From an uncultured Rhizobiaceae group bacterium (GTDB lineage Bacteria; Pseudomonadota; Alphaproteobacteria; Rhizobiales; Rhizobiaceae), in NCBI GenBank assembly GCA_947501445.1, contig CANMVS010000003.1, positions 475,740-539,739 of the forward strand: DNA of 64,000 bases, written 5' to 3'. Made by a program: the position numbers and the translations under genes. Of this stretch, positions 34,380 to 43,228 are shown piece by piece. A model generated the notes under the pieces. That model saw only the letters and a program-made list of their open reading frames with translations. It was not told the DNA's origin and ran no database searches. Each line of letters opens with the position of its first letter. The stretch's first letter is position 1.

Positions 34380-35612
34380 ATGTCTGGTGCGATCGGCAAT
34401 GTTCTGGAGTGGTATGATTTCGCCGTTTACGGAACACTTGCACCCATTTTGGGAAAGCTCTTTTTTCCCTCTGATGACCCTTTGATTTCACTCCTTGCGG
34501 CGTTCAGTGTTTTCGCTGTCGGCTATATATCCCGGCCCCTGGGTGGCGTACTGATGGGGCATATTGGGGACCGCTACGGACGCAAAGCCGTGATGATCTT
34601 ATCGGTTGTGATGATGGGTCTTGGAACAACTGCAATCGGGTTGCTGCCCACATCCGCTCAAATCGGTATTGCCGCACCCGCGTTGTTGATATTTCTGCGA
34701 TTTGTACAGGGAATTTCAGTCGGCGGGGAGTATCCGAGCTCCATTGTGTTCCTGGCGGAGCATTCATCCTCCCATAACCGGGCCTATGCGGCCAGCTGGC
34801 CGCTGTTTGGCAGCATCGTTGGCTTTCTTATAGGGTCGGGATTTGGTGCTGTCATGAGCACGTTTTTAAGTGACGCATCCATGGAGTCCTGGGGCTGGAG
34901 AATACCTTTTTTGTTTGGTGCCTTTATTGCATTGAGCGGTGCATATTTTCGCCGCCATATGACGGAACCGCCCTATTTCAAAAAGGCAAAACCGTCAACC
35001 AAAGCGCCAATCATTGTGGCGATTCGCGAATATTGGCGCCCCATTTTGCAAATCATCGGCTTGTCCCTGGTAAACGGCGTCGGATTTTACATGCTTTGGG
35101 TCTATGCCGCATCCTATCTGACTGATCGCATGCATGTTTCCACGGCCAATGCGCTGGACATCAATACTCTCAGCTTGATTGCGATGTTGCCCGCTACAAC
35201 CCTTGCCGCAATTTTGTCTGATCGAATTGGCCGCAAACCACTGCTGTATTTTGTGGGACTTGGGACATTATTCGCGGCATGGCCCCTCTGGTGGCTCATG
35301 CATCACCAAAGTTTCATGCTGATACTGATCGGGCAGCTTGGATTTTCGGTGCTTTACGGTGTTGGTTATGCAGGATTGTCAGCTGTTATGGTGGAAATAT
35401 TCCCCACCCATGTACGGTGCAGTGCATCTGCACTGGCCTATAATCTCAGCGCAGGCCTTTTTGGTGGCACAGTGCCATTTGTCGCAACCTATTTCGTTCA
35501 AAGAACATCGGATGATTTTTTCCCGGCCTACTATCTGATGGCCGCCGGACTGATTTCATTCCTGACGACTTTGACAATGAAAGAAACGATGGGCACGGAA
35601 TTGCCTAAATAA
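34380..35612 (+). CDS. MHS-type MFS transporter (ProP/citrate-proton symporter family)
   Basis: A 410-residue, 12-segment transporter with the metabolite:H+ symporter signatures 'GAIGNVLEWYDFAVYG', 'RPLGGVLMGHIGDRYGRKAVM', 'VQGISVGGEYPSS' and 'FPTHVRCSASALAYNL'. ATG 34380 has no ribosome site and removes the usual N-terminal extension. In frame upstream, ATT 34347 lies 8 bases after AAGGA (34334-34338) and would add NTQVTRRRNI, the normal family N-terminus. A rare ATT start is therefore possible. Substrate unknown. Confidence 0.85.
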   Translation: MSGAIGNVLEWYDFAVYGTLAPILGKLFFPSDDPLISLLAAFSVFAVGYISRPLGGVLMGHIGDRYGRKAVMILSVVMMGLGTTAIGLLPTSAQIGIAAPALLIFLRFVQGISVGGEYPSSIVFLAEHSSSHNRAYAASWPLFGSIVGFLIGSGFGAVMSTFLSDASMESWGWRIPFLFGAFIALSGAYFRRHMTEPPYFKKAKPSTKAPIIVAIREYWRPILQIIGLSLVNGVGFYMLWVYAASYLTDRMHVSTANALDINTLSLIAMLPATTLAAILSDRIGRKPLLYFVGLGTLFAAWPLWWLMHHQSFMLILIGQLGFSVLYGVGYAGLSAVMVEIFPTHVRCSASALAYNLSAGLFGGTVPFVATYFVQRTSDDFFPAYYLMAAGLISFLTTLTMKETMGTELPK

Positions 35613-35654
35613 ACCGCTGTCATACCATGGTTCGTCCGACATTCGAGCGGCGGA

Positions 35655-35675
35655 GCCTATGAAACCTGCATAGGC
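35655..35675. terminator. Weak hairpin after the MHS transporter gene
   Basis: Arms GCCTATG and CATAGGC around AAACCTG, with a TTTTT run 12 bases later (35687-35691). It is 42 bp after the stop of the transporter. The distance from stem to T-run makes a classic terminator doubtful. Confidence 0.3.
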
Positions 35676-35849
35676 ACATTCAACTGTTTTTGAATAAGCA
35701 TAACGCGTGACATTGTGTTCACATATTGCGCAATTGCGGCCTGCTGCATCGGGCGATACCTAGTTGGTGAAAACCGGTGACACGCCCTCATTCAGGGCAA
35801 GTCAGTGGCGATTTACCGCTCAACATATGCAGCAAAGACAGGGAAATTC

Positions 35850-36440
35850 ATGTCCGTTTCATTGACAAAATCACTGATGTCAGCAACGCTTTTGGCGTCT
35901 ATTGCACTGCCAATGGGTTCAGCTTTGGCCGACTCCTACACGATCGATCCGGCCCATTCATTTATCCAGTTCAAAACCAAACACCTTGGTTATTCCTGGT
36001 TGCCGGGTCAGTTCAACAAGTTTGATGGCAAAATGACCTACAGCGCTGACAAGCCCGCCTCCGAGCAAAAGATCATCATCAATATTGATACATCCAGCAT
36101 CGACACAAATTGGGCAGACCGTGACAAACACCTGCGCAGTGCCGATTTTCTGAATGTCGAAAAATTTCCTACGGCAACTTTCGAAAGCACTGCATTTGAC
36201 GGTGACGCCGCTGGCGGAACAGTGACCGGCAACCTGACGCTGCATGGTGTGACCAGGGAAATCTCATTTCCGGTTACGCTGATCGCTGAGGGAGAAGATC
36301 CCTGGGGCGGTTACCGTGTGGGATTTGAAGGCAGCTACACACTTGCGCGCAAGGATTTCAATCTGGATCAGACCAATCTCGGTCCCGCGGCGGAAAACAT
36401 CGAGCTTTCGCTGCTGATAGAAGCCACCAAAGACCAGTAG
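35850..36440 (+). CDS. YceI family periplasmic lipid-binding protein
   Basis: A 196-residue protein. The signal peptide ends at 'GSALAD' (about residue 28). The YceI lipocalin-like barrel shows 'YTIDPAHSFIQFKTKHLGYSW', 'GKMTYSADKPASEQKIIINIDTSSIDT' and 'HLRSADFLNVEKFPTATF'. YceI proteins bind polyisoprenoids. Start 35850 (MSVSLTKSLM) follows AGGGAA; the longer frame from 35805 is not used. The next gene is the cytochrome b561, the usual YceJ partner. Confidence 0.92.
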   Translation: MSVSLTKSLMSATLLASIALPMGSALADSYTIDPAHSFIQFKTKHLGYSWLPGQFNKFDGKMTYSADKPASEQKIIINIDTSSIDTNWADRDKHLRSADFLNVEKFPTATFESTAFDGDAAGGTVTGNLTLHGVTREISFPVTLIAEGEDPWGGYRVGFEGSYTLARKDFNLDQTNLGPAAENIELSLLIEATKDQ

Positions 36441-36459
36441 TTCGGATTGGCGCTCAAAC

Positions 36460-36999
36460 GTGGTTAGAGACAACCAGAAAAATTTTGGGCTGGTGAGCAA
36501 ACTGCTTCACTGGCTCATTGCCATCCTGATGATCGGCCTCATCGCTCTGGGGTGGTGGATGATCCAGCTCGGCTATTACAGCACCTGGTATCACACCGCA
36601 CCAGCCTTGCATAAGGCTTTGGGTGTAAGCGTATTCATGCTTGGACTGCTGTTGATCATCTGGCGATGGATTTCGCCGCGGCCGCAATCTGCGGCAAACC
36701 ATAGCGGGTTTGAAAGACAGGCGTCAAAACTTGTGCATCAGGTGCTGATTGCAAGTGTGCTGCTGATTCCGGTGTCCGGCTATGTGTTTACAACGTCCAA
36801 TGGAGAGGCCGTGCCTATATTCGGCCTTTTTGAAATTCCGTCCCTGTTTCCCGTATCGGAAACGATGCGCAATATCGCCATTCAGATGCACATCTATGCG
36901 TCCTATGGTCTGCTGGCCATCGTGCTTTTGCACGCAAGCGGCGCCATCAAGCATCATCTGATGGACCGCGACAGAACGCTGAGGCGGATGACCTGGTAG
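36460..36999 (+). CDS. Cytochrome b561-type di-heme membrane protein (YceJ-like)
   Basis: A 179-residue, four-helix integral membrane cytochrome. The heme histidines are likely His17 ('KLLHWLIAILMIG'), His51 ('ALHKALGVSVFMLGL'), His144 ('MHIYASYGLLAIVLLH') and His155 of the last helix. It passes electrons from the quinol pool and is the standard neighbour of YceI. GTG 36460 is 20 bp after the YceI stop with a weak ribosome site. Confidence 0.88.
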   Translation: MVRDNQKNFGLVSKLLHWLIAILMIGLIALGWWMIQLGYYSTWYHTAPALHKALGVSVFMLGLLLIIWRWISPRPQSAANHSGFERQASKLVHQVLIASVLLIPVSGYVFTTSNGEAVPIFGLFEIPSLFPVSETMRNIAIQMHIYASYGLLAIVLLHASGAIKHHLMDRDRTLRRMTW

Positions 37000-37014
37000 A
37001 GTAAAAACTGTCAA

Positions 37015-37052
37015 GCACACCCTGAATGTCAATTATATGCTGCAGGGTGTGC
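37015..37052. terminator. Long hairpin between convergent cytochrome b561 and HD genes
   Basis: Perfect 10-bp arms GCACACCCTG (37015-37024) and CAGGGTGTGC (37043-37052) enclose 18 bases. On the minus strand a TTTTT run follows eight bases after the stem, so it may terminate the HD transcript. On the plus strand only CCTTTA follows. Confidence 0.45.
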
Positions 37053-37132
37053 CGCGCCTTTATGCAGGCAAAGACAGGTGGTCTGAAACAGGCAGATCCA
37101 ATAGCACCGTGTTCGAAAATCCTTCGCATGAC

Positions 37133-37768
37133 TTATTCTGCAAATTTGGCACCATGAACAATGTCGCAGAAGGATGGAATGTGAAAGCCGTCCACACATG
37201 CATGGCCAACATCACCCATGAGATTTGTCATTCCGGTCATGGGTTTACGCCGGATGACGTCGGCCAGTGTATCAAGAATGGCCTGTTTGAATCCCAGTCG
37301 TGGATAGGCTTCAAGTATCTGATCGATGACGGCCGGTGACAGCAGGTCCCGTGAAACAGCCCCCACATCAACACCTGCACCCAGTTGCACCAGTGCAATC
37401 TCCGGGCTTTTTCGCTGCGGTATATCCAGTGTCGTATGAAGCGCGATCGCATCCCATACGACGGCTATCTTCGCATCGCTGTAGCCGCGCGTGGAGAGAA
37501 ATTCTGCTGCCGCGTCCGCGCCATCAATTTCAAACCGGCCATTGCCGATGAACCGTTCCACCAGGCCCAGATCGTGGAAAATTGCACCCAGAAAAAGCAT
37601 CTCGTGGTCATAGGTCGATGATCCCGCCTGTCCAACCCCGTGGCCAAATGCATAGGAGCGCAAAAGATGATTGTAGAGAAATGGCGGCGAGGTTTCACGT
37701 GCAAGATCCAATGCGGATTTGCATATATCCGTATCCGGCATGGCCAAGTCAAATCCATTGATATTCAT
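37133..37768 (-). CDS. HD domain phosphohydrolase-like protein
   Basis: A 211-residue HD-domain protein: 'YNHLLRSYAFGHGVG', 'HEMLFLGAIFHDLGLV' (the His-Asp pair at about residues 64-65) and the later helix 'AIALHTT'. The layout resembles the cyanamide hydratase/HD family of metal hydrolases. It lies downstream of the TetR gene at 37907 with two TATGCG-type sites in the promoter (37806 and 37848), so it is a likely target of that repressor. The substrate cannot be told. Confidence 0.82.
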   Translation of the reverse strand: MNINGFDLAMPDTDICKSALDLARETSPPFLYNHLLRSYAFGHGVGQAGSSTYDHEMLFLGAIFHDLGLVERFIGNGRFEIDGADAAAEFLSTRGYSDAKIAVVWDAIALHTTLDIPQRKSPEIALVQLGAGVDVGAVSRDLLSPAVIDQILEAYPRLGFKQAILDTLADVIRRKPMTGMTNLMGDVGHACVDGFHIPSFCDIVHGAKFAE

Positions 37769-37805
37769 GATGGGAGCTCCCGTGTTGACAGATCAGATCT
37801 ATTAA

Positions 37806-37821
37806 TATGCGAGATAGTATA
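37806..37821. promoter_or_regulatory. Putative TetR operator TATGCGAGATAGTATA
   Basis: One of three related sites (also 37848 and 38572) with shared TATGCGNNNNNGTA core. It lies 38 bp upstream of the HD gene start. Confidence 0.45.
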
Positions 37822-37847
37822 TAAATAAATCCGATCGTCAATTATAA

Positions 37848-37863
37848 TATGCGGATCGGTACA
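37848..37863. promoter_or_regulatory. Putative TetR operator TATGCGGATCGGTACA
   Basis: Second site before the HD gene; shares TATGCG and GGTA with the site upstream of the TetR gene at 38572. The 42-bp start-to-start spacing with the first site is four helical turns. Confidence 0.45.
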
Positions 37864-37906
37864 TAATATGTTGCTGTCTTGTAACGCAGGAGAACATCAG
37901 GGCGGA

Positions 37907-38539
37907 TTAATCCTGAGTTTTGATGATATCGGTTGCGCTAGCGCTGTGGGCAATTGTATCGGCAGAAAATGCCGCCAGTCTGTCCAATTCATCACGGGGT
38001 GCGCCGGCACGCGCCCGGACCGACAGGCCGATTAATACACTGGATGAAAGCTGCGCCAATTCCATCGCTTTTGCTTCGTTTACCGGTGGAGACAGTGAAC
38101 GGAAATAGCGATAGAGCGCCGTATCCAGCCGTTTCAAAAAACGGTTGAGTGAGTTCTTGATTTCAGGGTGTGTCGCCGTTTCACTTATGGCTGTTGTGTA
38201 GACAAGGCAGCCAAGCGCTTGTCCATTCGCTTGAAAATACACCCCCAATGACGCCTGATAAAATTGCAAAAGCGCGGTCTTCGGTTCGTCTGCTGTGCGA
38301 AGAGCCGGACCGACGGCATCGGCCATTTTGACGGCAAAGGCATCCAGCGCCTGCAGATACATCGCTTCCTTATTGCCAAAGGCCGCATAAAGGCTGGGTC
38401 TGGTCAGGCCCGTGGCCGCAGATACATCATCAAGAGAGGTTGCAGTAAATCCCTTTTGCCAGAATACCTGCAGGATCGTGCGCATGGCCTCGGATTTGTC
38501 AAATGTGCGCGGGCGTCCGCGGCTTCTGGATAGGGTCAT
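37907..38539 (-). CDS. TetR/AcrR family transcriptional regulator
   Basis: A 210-residue repressor. The DNA-binding segment 'TSLDDVSAATGLTRPSLYAAFGNKEAMY' is clear. An arginine-rich N-terminus 'SRSRGRPRTFDK' contacts the minor groove in many members. The C-terminal domain has 'GCLVYTTAISETATHPE', like regulators of electrophile- or aldehyde-responsive genes. A TATGCGAATTGGTATG site lies 33 bp upstream of its start, and two relatives precede the HD gene, so autoregulation and HD control are likely. Confidence 0.88.
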   Translation of the reverse strand: MTLSRSRGRPRTFDKSEAMRTILQVFWQKGFTATSLDDVSAATGLTRPSLYAAFGNKEAMYLQALDAFAVKMADAVGPALRTADEPKTALLQFYQASLGVYFQANGQALGCLVYTTAISETATHPEIKNSLNRFLKRLDTALYRYFRSLSPPVNEAKAMELAQLSSSVLIGLSVRARAGAPRDELDRLAAFSADTIAHSASATDIIKTQD

Positions 38540-38571
38540 GGCAGCTCATTTGTCATCGCAAAGCGTTATTG

Positions 38572-38587
38572 TATGCGAATTGGTATG
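38572..38587. promoter_or_regulatory. Putative TetR operator TATGCGAATTGGTATG
   Basis: Third member of the set at 37806 and 37848; it lies between the TetR gene start (38539) and the GNAT gene stop (38624). Confidence 0.45.
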
Positions 38588-38623
38588 AAAAATGAACTGT
38601 CCCTTTGTAAAAGTATCTGCAGA

Positions 38624-39124
38624 TTATGGACCAATGGTCTTTGCCATGGATATGTCCGTAACCTGGTAGCCAAGCTGATCATAAAGTGATTTTGCACCAC
38701 GGTTGTGACCAAAGACATGCAGGGCAATCCGGCTTGCTCCCAGTGAACTGACTTCATTTTCCAGCGCTGACATTGCAGCATATGCGTATCCCAGACGGCG
38801 TTGTGTCTGGACAATTTCAAGATCGTAGATAAAGGCACTGGTGACACCCCATTCCGACTGGATGGCAAACCACAGCGTACCGACACGTTCTTCCTGTGCG
38901 TCAACTATTGAATGCAGATAATGACACGGCGTCTCCAATCCATTGGGCAATAGTGTGCTGAAAGATTGATGGGACAGCGCCAGCGCCTGTTCCCTGCCTA
39001 ATTCAAGCGCGGCCATCTTGTCATTGGCATAATCTGTAACGCAATGATCAAGCCAGCGCTGGTATTCAGTGCGCGACATGGGGCAAAGGGAAACTTTCGG
39101 CCTGTCAGTTTTTTGGTTATCCAT
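38624..39124 (-). CDS. GNAT family N-acetyltransferase
   Basis: A 166-residue acetyltransferase. The core motif A is 'IYDLEIVQTQRRLGYAYAAMSALE' (the Q/RxxGxG/A pyrophosphate loop) and motif B 'ALHVFGHNRGAKSLYDQLGYQ'. ATG 39124 overlaps the P450 stop by 8 bp (ATGGATAA), so the two are translated together. The acceptor is unknown; a detoxification or tailoring role beside the P450 is a reasonable guess. Confidence 0.85.
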   Translation of the reverse strand: MDNQKTDRPKVSLCPMSRTEYQRWLDHCVTDYANDKMAALELGREQALALSHQSFSTLLPNGLETPCHYLHSIVDAQEERVGTLWFAIQSEWGVTSAFIYDLEIVQTQRRLGYAYAAMSALENEVSSLGASRIALHVFGHNRGAKSLYDQLGYQVTDISMAKTIGP

Positions 39125-40313
39125 TGTGTTTGCCGGTGCCAGGGGCCTCATGCCATGAGACAGGCAGGTTCAGCAGGCCGCGAAATGCCCAGCCGCCAAT
39201 ATTGACGTCTCTTGTCTCGTCAAGTGCAAGATCCGGCAATCGATCAAAGATCATCGGCAATGCAACCTCGGCCACGAGCGCACTTGATGCAGCGGCACCG
39301 GCACAAAAATGGGGTCCGGCACCAAATGGCATGCTTTTTCGCGTGTCGCGCAAGACATCGAAAGTATCAGGGTTTTCAAAATGGGTTTCATCACGGTTTG
39401 CCGAACCAAACATGAAAAAAACACGTTCATTGGTTTCAAAGTGTACATCGCCAAACTCACATTGTTGGGCAACGCGGCGCGGCGACATGCCAATGGGCGA
39501 TATCCAGCGGCAATACTCCTCAAAAACCTGTTTCCAACTCGCCTCACCACCATCAACCAGCGCCTTTTGGTCGTGGTATTTCAGCAGCGCAAAAATGCAA
39601 CCGGCTATGGCATCGCGGGGTTCATTTTGACCACCCGATATGGTCAATTTGATATTGGCACGGATGTTCTCCATTGGCATGCCTGCGGCCAGCATGACCG
39701 AAAGCAAACTATGGTCGGGATGTGCGCGAACCATCGGCAACATGTCATCAATGGCAGCATCAATACCCGCAGTGGCTGCGTGACAACGCTTTTCAATTTC
39801 CGCATCACCGCCATAATTTGCAATGCCATCAATCATTGCCTGGCTCCATGCGTCCATATCCTGCATCCGCATATTGGTCAGACCGGTGATTGACTTCAAA
39901 GATTGTGCTGACAGGGGCATCGCGTAGTCGCGGACCAGATCGGCAGAACCTTTTGTTTCCAACACATCCAGAATGTCGTTTGCATGGGCCTCAAACTGGT
40001 CTTTCCACACCGCGCGTACCGTTTTTACCGAAACGGCCGGATAGTATTGTTTTCGTTCATTCAGGTGTGTGTCACCATCCTTGCGCATCATGTTTTGCCC
40101 CATCAGCACATTCATCAGGCCTCCGGGCTGATCAGATGAAAAGGCGGCCACATTCTTTTCGCAGACAAAGATATCATCACGCCTGGTAAATAATGTTGCA
40201 CCCAGCTGCGGCACAAAGGCAATGGGTGTATCCGCCCGCATCCGTTTGAGATCGGGATATGGATCGGACCAGAAAGCCTGGGGGTCAATCGCGTAATGTT
40301 GTGCAGTGGACAT
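39117..40313 (-). CDS. Cytochrome P450
   Basis: A 398-residue bacterial P450. The heme loop is 'FGAGPHFCAG' with Cys337. The I-helix reads 'SGGQNEPRDAI' (about residues 226-236): the usual acid-Thr pair for O2 activation is replaced by Glu-Pro, a variant seen in a subset of bacterial P450s. No ferredoxin or reductase gene is adjacent. It is divergent from the extradiol dioxygenase gene across a 242-bp gap. With that gene and the MhpA-like hydroxylase it suggests oxidation of an aromatic or alicyclic compound. Confidence 0.88.
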   Translation of the reverse strand: MSTAQHYAIDPQAFWSDPYPDLKRMRADTPIAFVPQLGATLFTRRDDIFVCEKNVAAFSSDQPGGLMNVLMGQNMMRKDGDTHLNERKQYYPAVSVKTVRAVWKDQFEAHANDILDVLETKGSADLVRDYAMPLSAQSLKSITGLTNMRMQDMDAWSQAMIDGIANYGGDAEIEKRCHAATAGIDAAIDDMLPMVRAHPDHSLLSVMLAAGMPMENIRANIKLTISGGQNEPRDAIAGCIFALLKYHDQKALVDGGEASWKQVFEEYCRWISPIGMSPRRVAQQCEFGDVHFETNERVFFMFGSANRDETHFENPDTFDVLRDTRKSMPFGAGPHFCAGAAASSALVAEVALPMIFDRLPDLALDETRDVNIGGWAFRGLLNLPVSWHEAPGTGKHNG

Positions 40314-40555
40314 CGCTTGCCATTAATGTTGGTGATGAAAATTCAAGGCGGACGTGCGGAACCAGCCATCAGCATATTGGCTCTGGGATTATTTTCAATA
40401 ACAGCGCATAAAGACAACAGGGAAGCAATGCAAAAGAGCTCAACGTGTCACTGCCATACAAAACCGCCATGGTGGACATGTGTCGGTTTAGCCCGCGATA
40501 ATAGTCGCGATTTGGCACGGGTTCGCCGGGTGTTGACCTGAACGGGGAATTGAGT

Positions 40556-41533
40556 ATGGCGATTATTGCACTTGGATATCTGGGTGTGCGCTCGGATCGA
40601 TTGGATGACTGGTCTGATTTTGCAGGCCATTTGCTGGGCATGCAGACAATCGACAGGGGCAGCGGCGCGCTGGCGTTTCGAATGGACGATCACAAGCAGC
40701 GGCTGGTCGTCAGCGATGAACCGGGCGAAACGCTGGCTTTCATGGGGTGGGAAGTCGAAAGCAAAACGGATCTTGAAACCTATGCCGACCGCCTCGAAGC
40801 TGCCGGAGTTGGTGTTCAACACGGCAGTCGATCACTTGCCGATCGTCGTTTTGTATCGGACCTGATTGTTTTTGATGATCCTGATGGTAACAGGGTGGAA
40901 CTGGTATGGGCACCCATGCGGGCGACCGACCCATTTGTACCGGGCCGCCCAATTCAGGGTTTTAACACCGGGCCCTATGGCATGGGCCATGCGGTGCTTC
41001 ACGTGCGCAATATTGAGGCACTGCTGCCATTCTATCGGGATATGCTTGATTTTCATGTGAGTGACTATGGTCTGTCGCCCTATCCGCTGTATTTTTTCCA
41101 CGTCAATGGCCGCCATCACAGTTTTGCAATGGTTGGGTCCGGGCGGTCCGGATTCCATCATTTCATGGTTGAGTTTCAAAACCTTGATGATGTTGGACAG
41201 GGGTTTGATCTGGCGCAGCTTGAAGATGAGCGGGTGGCCTATACGCTTGGCCGTCATACCAATGATTATATGACCTCCTACTACGCCAATTCACCGTCGG
41301 GTTTTTTTGTTGAAAGTGGCTGGGGCGGCCGCGTCATTGATCCCGCAACCTGGCAACCGCACGAAACTTTTGACGGACCCAGTTTTTGGGGGCACGAGCG
41401 GCTTTACCTGCCGCCGGAACCGCGCGCTCAATTGCGGAACCTGCGTCTGGATGCCGCCAAAAAGGGACGACGGGCACCGCCAATCGTCGAATGCCCCTGG
41501 CTCTACAGCACATTTTCCAAAGACCAGCCGTGA
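40556..41533 (+). CDS. Type I extradiol ring-cleavage dioxygenase (BphC/HsaC-like, two-domain VOC)
   Basis: A 325-residue two-domain enzyme, typical of 2,3-dihydroxybiphenyl-type dioxygenases. The C-terminal Fe(II) ligands are His145 ('GMGHAVLHV'), His202 ('GFHHFMVEF') and Glu253 ('SGFFVESGWGG'). The catalytic His188-like residue in 'GRHHSFAMV' and the Tyr243-like region are present. Start 40556 has GGGGAA at 6 bases. It cleaves a catechol-type ring next to a hydroxyl. It is probably co-transcribed with the MhpA-like hydroxylase. Confidence 0.88.
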   Translation: MAIIALGYLGVRSDRLDDWSDFAGHLLGMQTIDRGSGALAFRMDDHKQRLVVSDEPGETLAFMGWEVESKTDLETYADRLEAAGVGVQHGSRSLADRRFVSDLIVFDDPDGNRVELVWAPMRATDPFVPGRPIQGFNTGPYGMGHAVLHVRNIEALLPFYRDMLDFHVSDYGLSPYPLYFFHVNGRHHSFAMVGSGRSGFHHFMVEFQNLDDVGQGFDLAQLEDERVAYTLGRHTNDYMTSYYANSPSGFFVESGWGGRVIDPATWQPHETFDGPSFWGHERLYLPPEPRAQLRNLRLDAAKKGRRAPPIVECPWLYSTFSKDQP

Positions 41534-41552
41534 ATGCACAAGATAATTGAAC

Positions 41553-43073
41553 ATGCAGGACGTACCCGGAGCAGCCGACGTGGACAGTGACAAGCCAAAG
41601 GGCGGCAATTTTGATGTTGTCATCGTCGGGCTGGGCCCGGTTGGTGCAACCCTGGCCAATCTGTTGGGACCAAGTGGCATTTCAACCCTGGTTCTGGAGC
41701 GCGAGGATGCGGTATTTGCCCTGCCACGGGCCGTTCACTTCGATGATGAAGTAATGCGCGTCTTTCAGACAATCGGTCTGGCAGGCAGGATCGAAAAAAA
41801 CATCCGCGTCAACAAGGGCATGCGCTTTGTCGATGCACAAGGCCAACTGTTGCTTGACTGGCCGCGGCCACAACGCCCCGGTGCTCAGGGGTGGTATCCG
41901 AGCTATCGGTTTCATCAGCCTGATCTGGAGCGTGAACTGCGCCGTGGACTCACACGCTTTGACAATGTGGTGGTGCGAACCGGATGTGAGCTCACCCATG
42001 TTGAGGATCGCGGCGCGAACGTGATGATACAATATAAGGACCTGAGCAATGATCAGCCCTGCAGCGTTTCAGCCAAATATATTGTCGGTTGCGACGGCTC
42101 ACGCTCAGCCGTAAGGCGGATCATCGACACCACAATGCATGATTATGATTTTCATGAACAATGGCTCGTTGTCGACGTGCTGTTAAAGCGGCCCATGCCG
42201 CAATTGGGTGATCATACAATTCAATATTGTAGCGCGCAGCGTCCCGCGACCTACGCCCGGGGGCCAGGCATGCGCCGGCGCTGGGAAATCGCTGTTCTGG
42301 ATGGCGAGGTGCCAGGCGAGCTTGTCCGACCGGAAAACGTCTGGGCACTGCTTGAAAATTGGATCACGGACGCAGACGCCGAACTGGAGCGGGCTGCCGT
42401 CTACTCATTCCATTCACTGATTGCCAAAAGCTGGCGCAAGGGCCGTTTGCTGATTGCCGGTGATGCGGCCCATCAGACGCCGCCTTTCATGGGGCAGGGC
42501 ATGTGTGCCGGTATTCGTGACGCCTCCAATCTGGCATGGAAACTGGTGCATTGTGTTGCAGTGGGAGAAAATGAAAACCTTCTCGACAGCTACCAAAGTG
42601 AGCGCGCGCCGCATGCAAAGGCCTATATAAAGACGGCAATTCGTCTGGGTGCACTGATCAACACAAGTGATACGCAGGACGCATTGAACGTTGCTTTTCG
42701 CCAACCGGATGGAACGACGCGTATGTCCTCGATTGCGCCAAGGCTTGGGCCCGGACTTGCAGCCGGCGCCTTGTCTCACGTTGGACTTCTGGCGCCGCAA
42801 TTGCGCCTTGCTGACGGGCAATTGATGGATGATGTTGTGGCCTATGCACATTGTCTGATTGTCAACGGGTCCTGGTGGAGACAGCTTGGTGATCTGCATG
42901 AAAAATCACCTGCCATTGAGGTGTTCCTGCTGCTTGATGATGATGTCCCTGAGGCGCAAAGATATCTTGATGACCTGGGCTGCAAGGCTGTGCTTATCCG
43001 CCCTGACAGATACATACTTGGGACCGCGACAAAGCCTGAGGAACTGCGAGCTCTGTTTGGCGCAGTATTATAA
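41553..43073 (+). CDS. FAD-dependent aromatic hydroxylase (MhpA-like)
   Basis: A 506-residue flavin monooxygenase of the PheA/MhpA group. The FAD Rossmann motif is 'FDVVIVGLGPVGATLANLLG' near the N-terminus, followed by 'GSRSAVRRII' and the second FAD motif 'LLIAGDAAHQTPPFMGQGMC'. It ring-hydroxylates with NAD(P)H and O2, most likely giving the catechol for the upstream dioxygenase. The start is ATG 41553; TTG 41547 is two codons upstream. No hydrolase or hydratase of a meta pathway follows. Confidence 0.88.
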   Translation: MQDVPGAADVDSDKPKGGNFDVVIVGLGPVGATLANLLGPSGISTLVLEREDAVFALPRAVHFDDEVMRVFQTIGLAGRIEKNIRVNKGMRFVDAQGQLLLDWPRPQRPGAQGWYPSYRFHQPDLERELRRGLTRFDNVVVRTGCELTHVEDRGANVMIQYKDLSNDQPCSVSAKYIVGCDGSRSAVRRIIDTTMHDYDFHEQWLVVDVLLKRPMPQLGDHTIQYCSAQRPATYARGPGMRRRWEIAVLDGEVPGELVRPENVWALLENWITDADAELERAAVYSFHSLIAKSWRKGRLLIAGDAAHQTPPFMGQGMCAGIRDASNLAWKLVHCVAVGENENLLDSYQSERAPHAKAYIKTAIRLGALINTSDTQDALNVAFRQPDGTTRMSSIAPRLGPGLAAGALSHVGLLAPQLRLADGQLMDDVVAYAHCLIVNGSWWRQLGDLHEKSPAIEVFLLLDDDVPEAQRYLDDLGCKAVLIRPDRYILGTATKPEELRALFGAVL

Positions 43074-43228
43074 ATCAGATTGCCAATCATCGGTCATTGT
43101 GGGTTTCTGCGCGGTAGTGATTACCGGGGCGTTGTTGATCCTCAATTGTCAGCCAAACAACAGCGGATGTGACTGCAATGCATGTCAACGGACAAATTTG
43201 TCCTTAAAATTGTGATTTGTACAATCAG

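Noticed and set aside
40494..40509. CGCGA-N6-TCGCG dyad as a definite operator
   Set aside because: Single occurrence with short arms; mentioned only as a possible site.
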